From Thermoplasmata archaeon (lineage in GTDB: Archaea; Thermoplasmatota; Thermoplasmata; Lutacidiplasmatales; UBA184): a DNA stretch of 6,682 nucleotides. Position 1 is the first letter of the stretch, and the number at the start of each line of letters is the position of its first letter. The stretch is from the NCBI GenBank assembly GCA_030039525.1, contig JASHVI010000146.1:1-6682 (forward strand), given 5' to 3'. The translations under genes and the position numbers were made by a program. Below are positions 5,327-6,682 of this stretch, piece after piece. The notes under the pieces are model-generated. The model did no database searches, was not told the DNA's origin, and saw only the letters and a list, made by a program, of their open reading frames with translations.

Positions 5327-6394
5327 CTAGCTGAGGATCTCGGCGAGGCGACCGGCGCGCCGGGCGGCGCGGACCTCGCGGGCGATCCGCCGTCCCATCG
5401 AGAGGCCGGGCTCGGTGAGGTCGGAGTACGGGGAGCCGTTGACGAACAGGTTGGTCCCGGCGACGATGCGCGTCGAGATCTCGAAGACCTTGAACTCCAG
5501 CTCCTCGGTCATGATCCCCTCGACGCAGAACGGGCCCACCATGCCGCCGAAGAGCTCGATCGACCGCTCCACGATCCGCGCCCCGATCTCGAAGATCTGG
5601 GGCAGCAGGCTCTCGCGCAGGACGACCGGGACGTTCCCGGTGACCACGAAGGTCGGCCGGATCCCCGCCTTCAGGAGCTCCTCCTGCGCCCCGAGCTTGT
5701 AGAGCTCGTCGATGTTCGCCTCGTCGCGCCGGTCCATCCCGAGGAGCTCGAGCGAGCCCTCGCCGACGCGGTAGCCGTCCCGGTGGAGCGGCGAGTAGAA
5801 GAAGTGCACGTAGTAGCGGGTGCCGAGCACGTACTCCTGGATGACGTGGGGCCCGCTCGGCCGGAACGTGGCGAGCGCCTCGCGGTTCTTCGCAAGGTAG
5901 AATCCCTTGCCGCCCTTCGCCCCGTAGTACTTCACGATGACCGGCCCGTCGACCTCGCCCGCCGTCTCGAAGCGACGCGGCATCCGGACGCCGGCCCCTT
6001 CGAGCCACTGCCGCTCCTTCTCCCGGTCGGACTCCCAGCCGATCACGGCCCGGTTCCCGAAGACCGGCACCTCGAGGGCCTGGAACGCCTCGGGCCCGAC
6101 GTACTCCACGAAGGAGCCGTGCGGGACGATGATCGCGCCCTCCCGGCGGAGGCGCTCGGCGAGGCCGACGATCTCCCGGGCCGCCGGGACCTGGAGGAAC
6201 TCGTCGGGTCGGGCCTTCGGGAAGGCCTCGTAGAAGCGGTGCGGCGCGCCGACGCTGATCCCGATCGTCCGGAACCCCTCGGCACGGGCGCCGTGGAAGA
6301 TCTGGAGCGAGGAGTGCGAGCAGAGGGTGGCGAGGGCCGGCTCTCCCGTCCCGAGGGAGGCGAGACGCTCCTCCGACGCGAGTGCGATTCCCAT
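5327..6394 (-). CDS. purP: 5-formaminoimidazole-4-carboxamide ribonucleotide synthetase (FAICAR synthetase)
   Basis: PurP is the archaeal ATP-grasp ligase that makes FAICAR from AICAR, free formate and ATP in step 9 of purine synthesis, in place of the folate-dependent PurH transformylase. The 355 residues match the family length of about 360. Visible family motifs are LCSHSSLQIFHGARAEGF (24-41), ISVGAPHRFY (46-55), the conserved HGSFVEYVG (92-100), the Gly-rich ATP-grasp loop VIVKYYGAKGGKGFYLA (152-168), VIQEYVLGTRYYVHFFYSP (184-202), and the C-terminal FKVFEISTRIVAGTNLFVNG (301-320), which carries the Glu and Asn that bind Mg-ATP in ATP-grasp enzymes. The ATG at 6394 is supported by a BRE/TATA pair centred 26-27 nt upstream, so the mRNA is probably leaderless. 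It is the first gene of an operon with an ABC exporter; the link between the two functions is unclear. No purH, purO or other purine gene is visible beside it. Confidence 0.95.
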   Translation of the reverse strand: MGIALASEERLASLGTGEPALATLCSHSSLQIFHGARAEGFRTIGISVGAPHRFYEAFPKARPDEFLQVPAAREIVGLAERLRREGAIIVPHGSFVEYVGPEAFQALEVPVFGNRAVIGWESDREKERQWLEGAGVRMPRRFETAGEVDGPVIVKYYGAKGGKGFYLAKNREALATFRPSGPHVIQEYVLGTRYYVHFFYSPLHRDGYRVGEGSLELLGMDRRDEANIDELYKLGAQEELLKAGIRPTFVVTGNVPVVLRESLLPQIFEIGARIVERSIELFGGMVGPFCVEGIMTEELEFKVFEISTRIVAGTNLFVNGSPYSDLTEPGLSMGRRIAREVRAARRAGRLAEILS

Positions 6395-6416
6395 TGGGGG
6401 CCCTACCGGGAGGCGG

Positions 6417-6428
6417 TGATATCCTTTG
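6417..6428 (-). promoter_or_regulatory. BRE and TATA box of the purP operon
   Basis: On the - strand CAAAGGATATCA combines a BRE-like AAAG at about -33 with an ATAT core (6422-6419) centred 26-27 nt before the purP ATG. This is the best-formed archaeal promoter in the window and predicts a leaderless transcript starting at or next to the ATG. Confidence 0.7.
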
Positions 6429-6476
6429 CGAACGGACCGGACCGCGGCGGCGCTCCGAGGGCGCCGGAGCTCCGGT

Positions 6477-6682
6477 TCAGGCGTCCGACTCGGCCGATTC
6501 CGAGCTCCAGTAGTAGTCGACGCGACGGTCCCCCAGCTCGGCCAGACGACGTCGGAGCTCGACCGGGAGCTTCGGGTCGCGCAGGAGCTTCCGGACCCCG
6601 GCCGGGTCGGCGGCGTCGACCGGGACCCGCCACCCGGCCGCGTCGAGCGTCGCCCGGACCGTCTCGATCGGGTACCGCCAGG
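6477..6682 (-). CDS. Unrecognised protein, C-terminal end (partial)
   Basis: The - strand is open from the right edge to a TGA at 6479-6477, giving the last 67 residues of a protein that starts outside the window. The segment reads YPIETVRATLDAAGWRVPVD, then ADPAGVRKLLRDPKLPVELR and DRRVDYYWSSESAESDA. It looks like two short helices separated by a Pro-containing loop, ending in an acidic tail. Amino-acid composition and GC-rich third codon positions match the neighbouring genes, which supports a real coding end. I cannot place it in a family. The stop lies 83 nt before the purP ATG, and purP has its own promoter in that gap, so the two are probably transcribed separately. Confidence 0.6.
   Translation of the reverse strand, partial: WRYPIETVRATLDAAGWRVPVDAADPAGVRKLLRDPKLPVELRRRLAELGDRRVDYYWSSESAESDA

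Noticed and set aside
1..6682. A defence system, mobile element or CRISPR array
   Set aside because: No transposase, integrase, repeats with spacers, nuclease or toxin motifs are seen. The genes are metabolic, transport and RNA genes of uniform composition.

Overview
The window reads as a piece of an archaeal chromosome of high GC (roughly 70 % by eye). Three lines support this: two enzymes found essentially only in archaea (the phosphopantoate–beta-alanine ligase of archaeal CoA synthesis and the formate-dependent PurP of archaeal purine synthesis), a tRNA gene interrupted by a short non-canonical intron, and TATA-like boxes placed about 26 nt before start codons, as in leaderless archaeal mRNAs. 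The proteins are rich in Arg rather than markedly acidic, which argues against haloarchaea. An isovaleryl-CoA-dehydrogenase-like enzyme would fit a heterotroph that degrades amino acids. A high-GC Thermoplasmatota lineage is my best guess, at low confidence.

Left half, all on the + strand (1-3111): the C-terminal end of L-aspartate oxidase (NadB, NAD synthesis); an acyl-CoA dehydrogenase of the isovaleryl-CoA dehydrogenase type; then a likely two-gene operon with its own TATA box, made of an unrecognised coiled-coil protein followed 13 nt later by the archaeal 4-phosphopantoate–beta-alanine ligase.

Right half, all on the - strand (read from 6682 down to 3126): the C-terminal end of an unrecognised protein; a well-formed BRE/TATA promoter; purP; an ABC ATPase 16 nt after it; and an ABC-2 type permease overlapping the ATPase by 4 nt. 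These three form a purP-ATPase-permease operon. A perfect GC hairpin and a second promoter follow, then a 78-residue double zinc-ribbon protein, then a tRNA-Ser(GGA) gene. The two halves converge, and only 14 bp separate the end of the ligase gene from the 3' end of the tRNA.

Most of the content is core metabolism (NAD, CoA, purines, acyl-CoA oxidation). The most notable item is the tRNA-Ser gene: its T-loop is split by a 33-nt GC-rich intron that folds on itself. The unrecognised coiled-coil protein beside the CoA gene and the lone double zinc-ribbon protein are the best candidates for undescribed function. I see no mobile element, CRISPR array or defence system.
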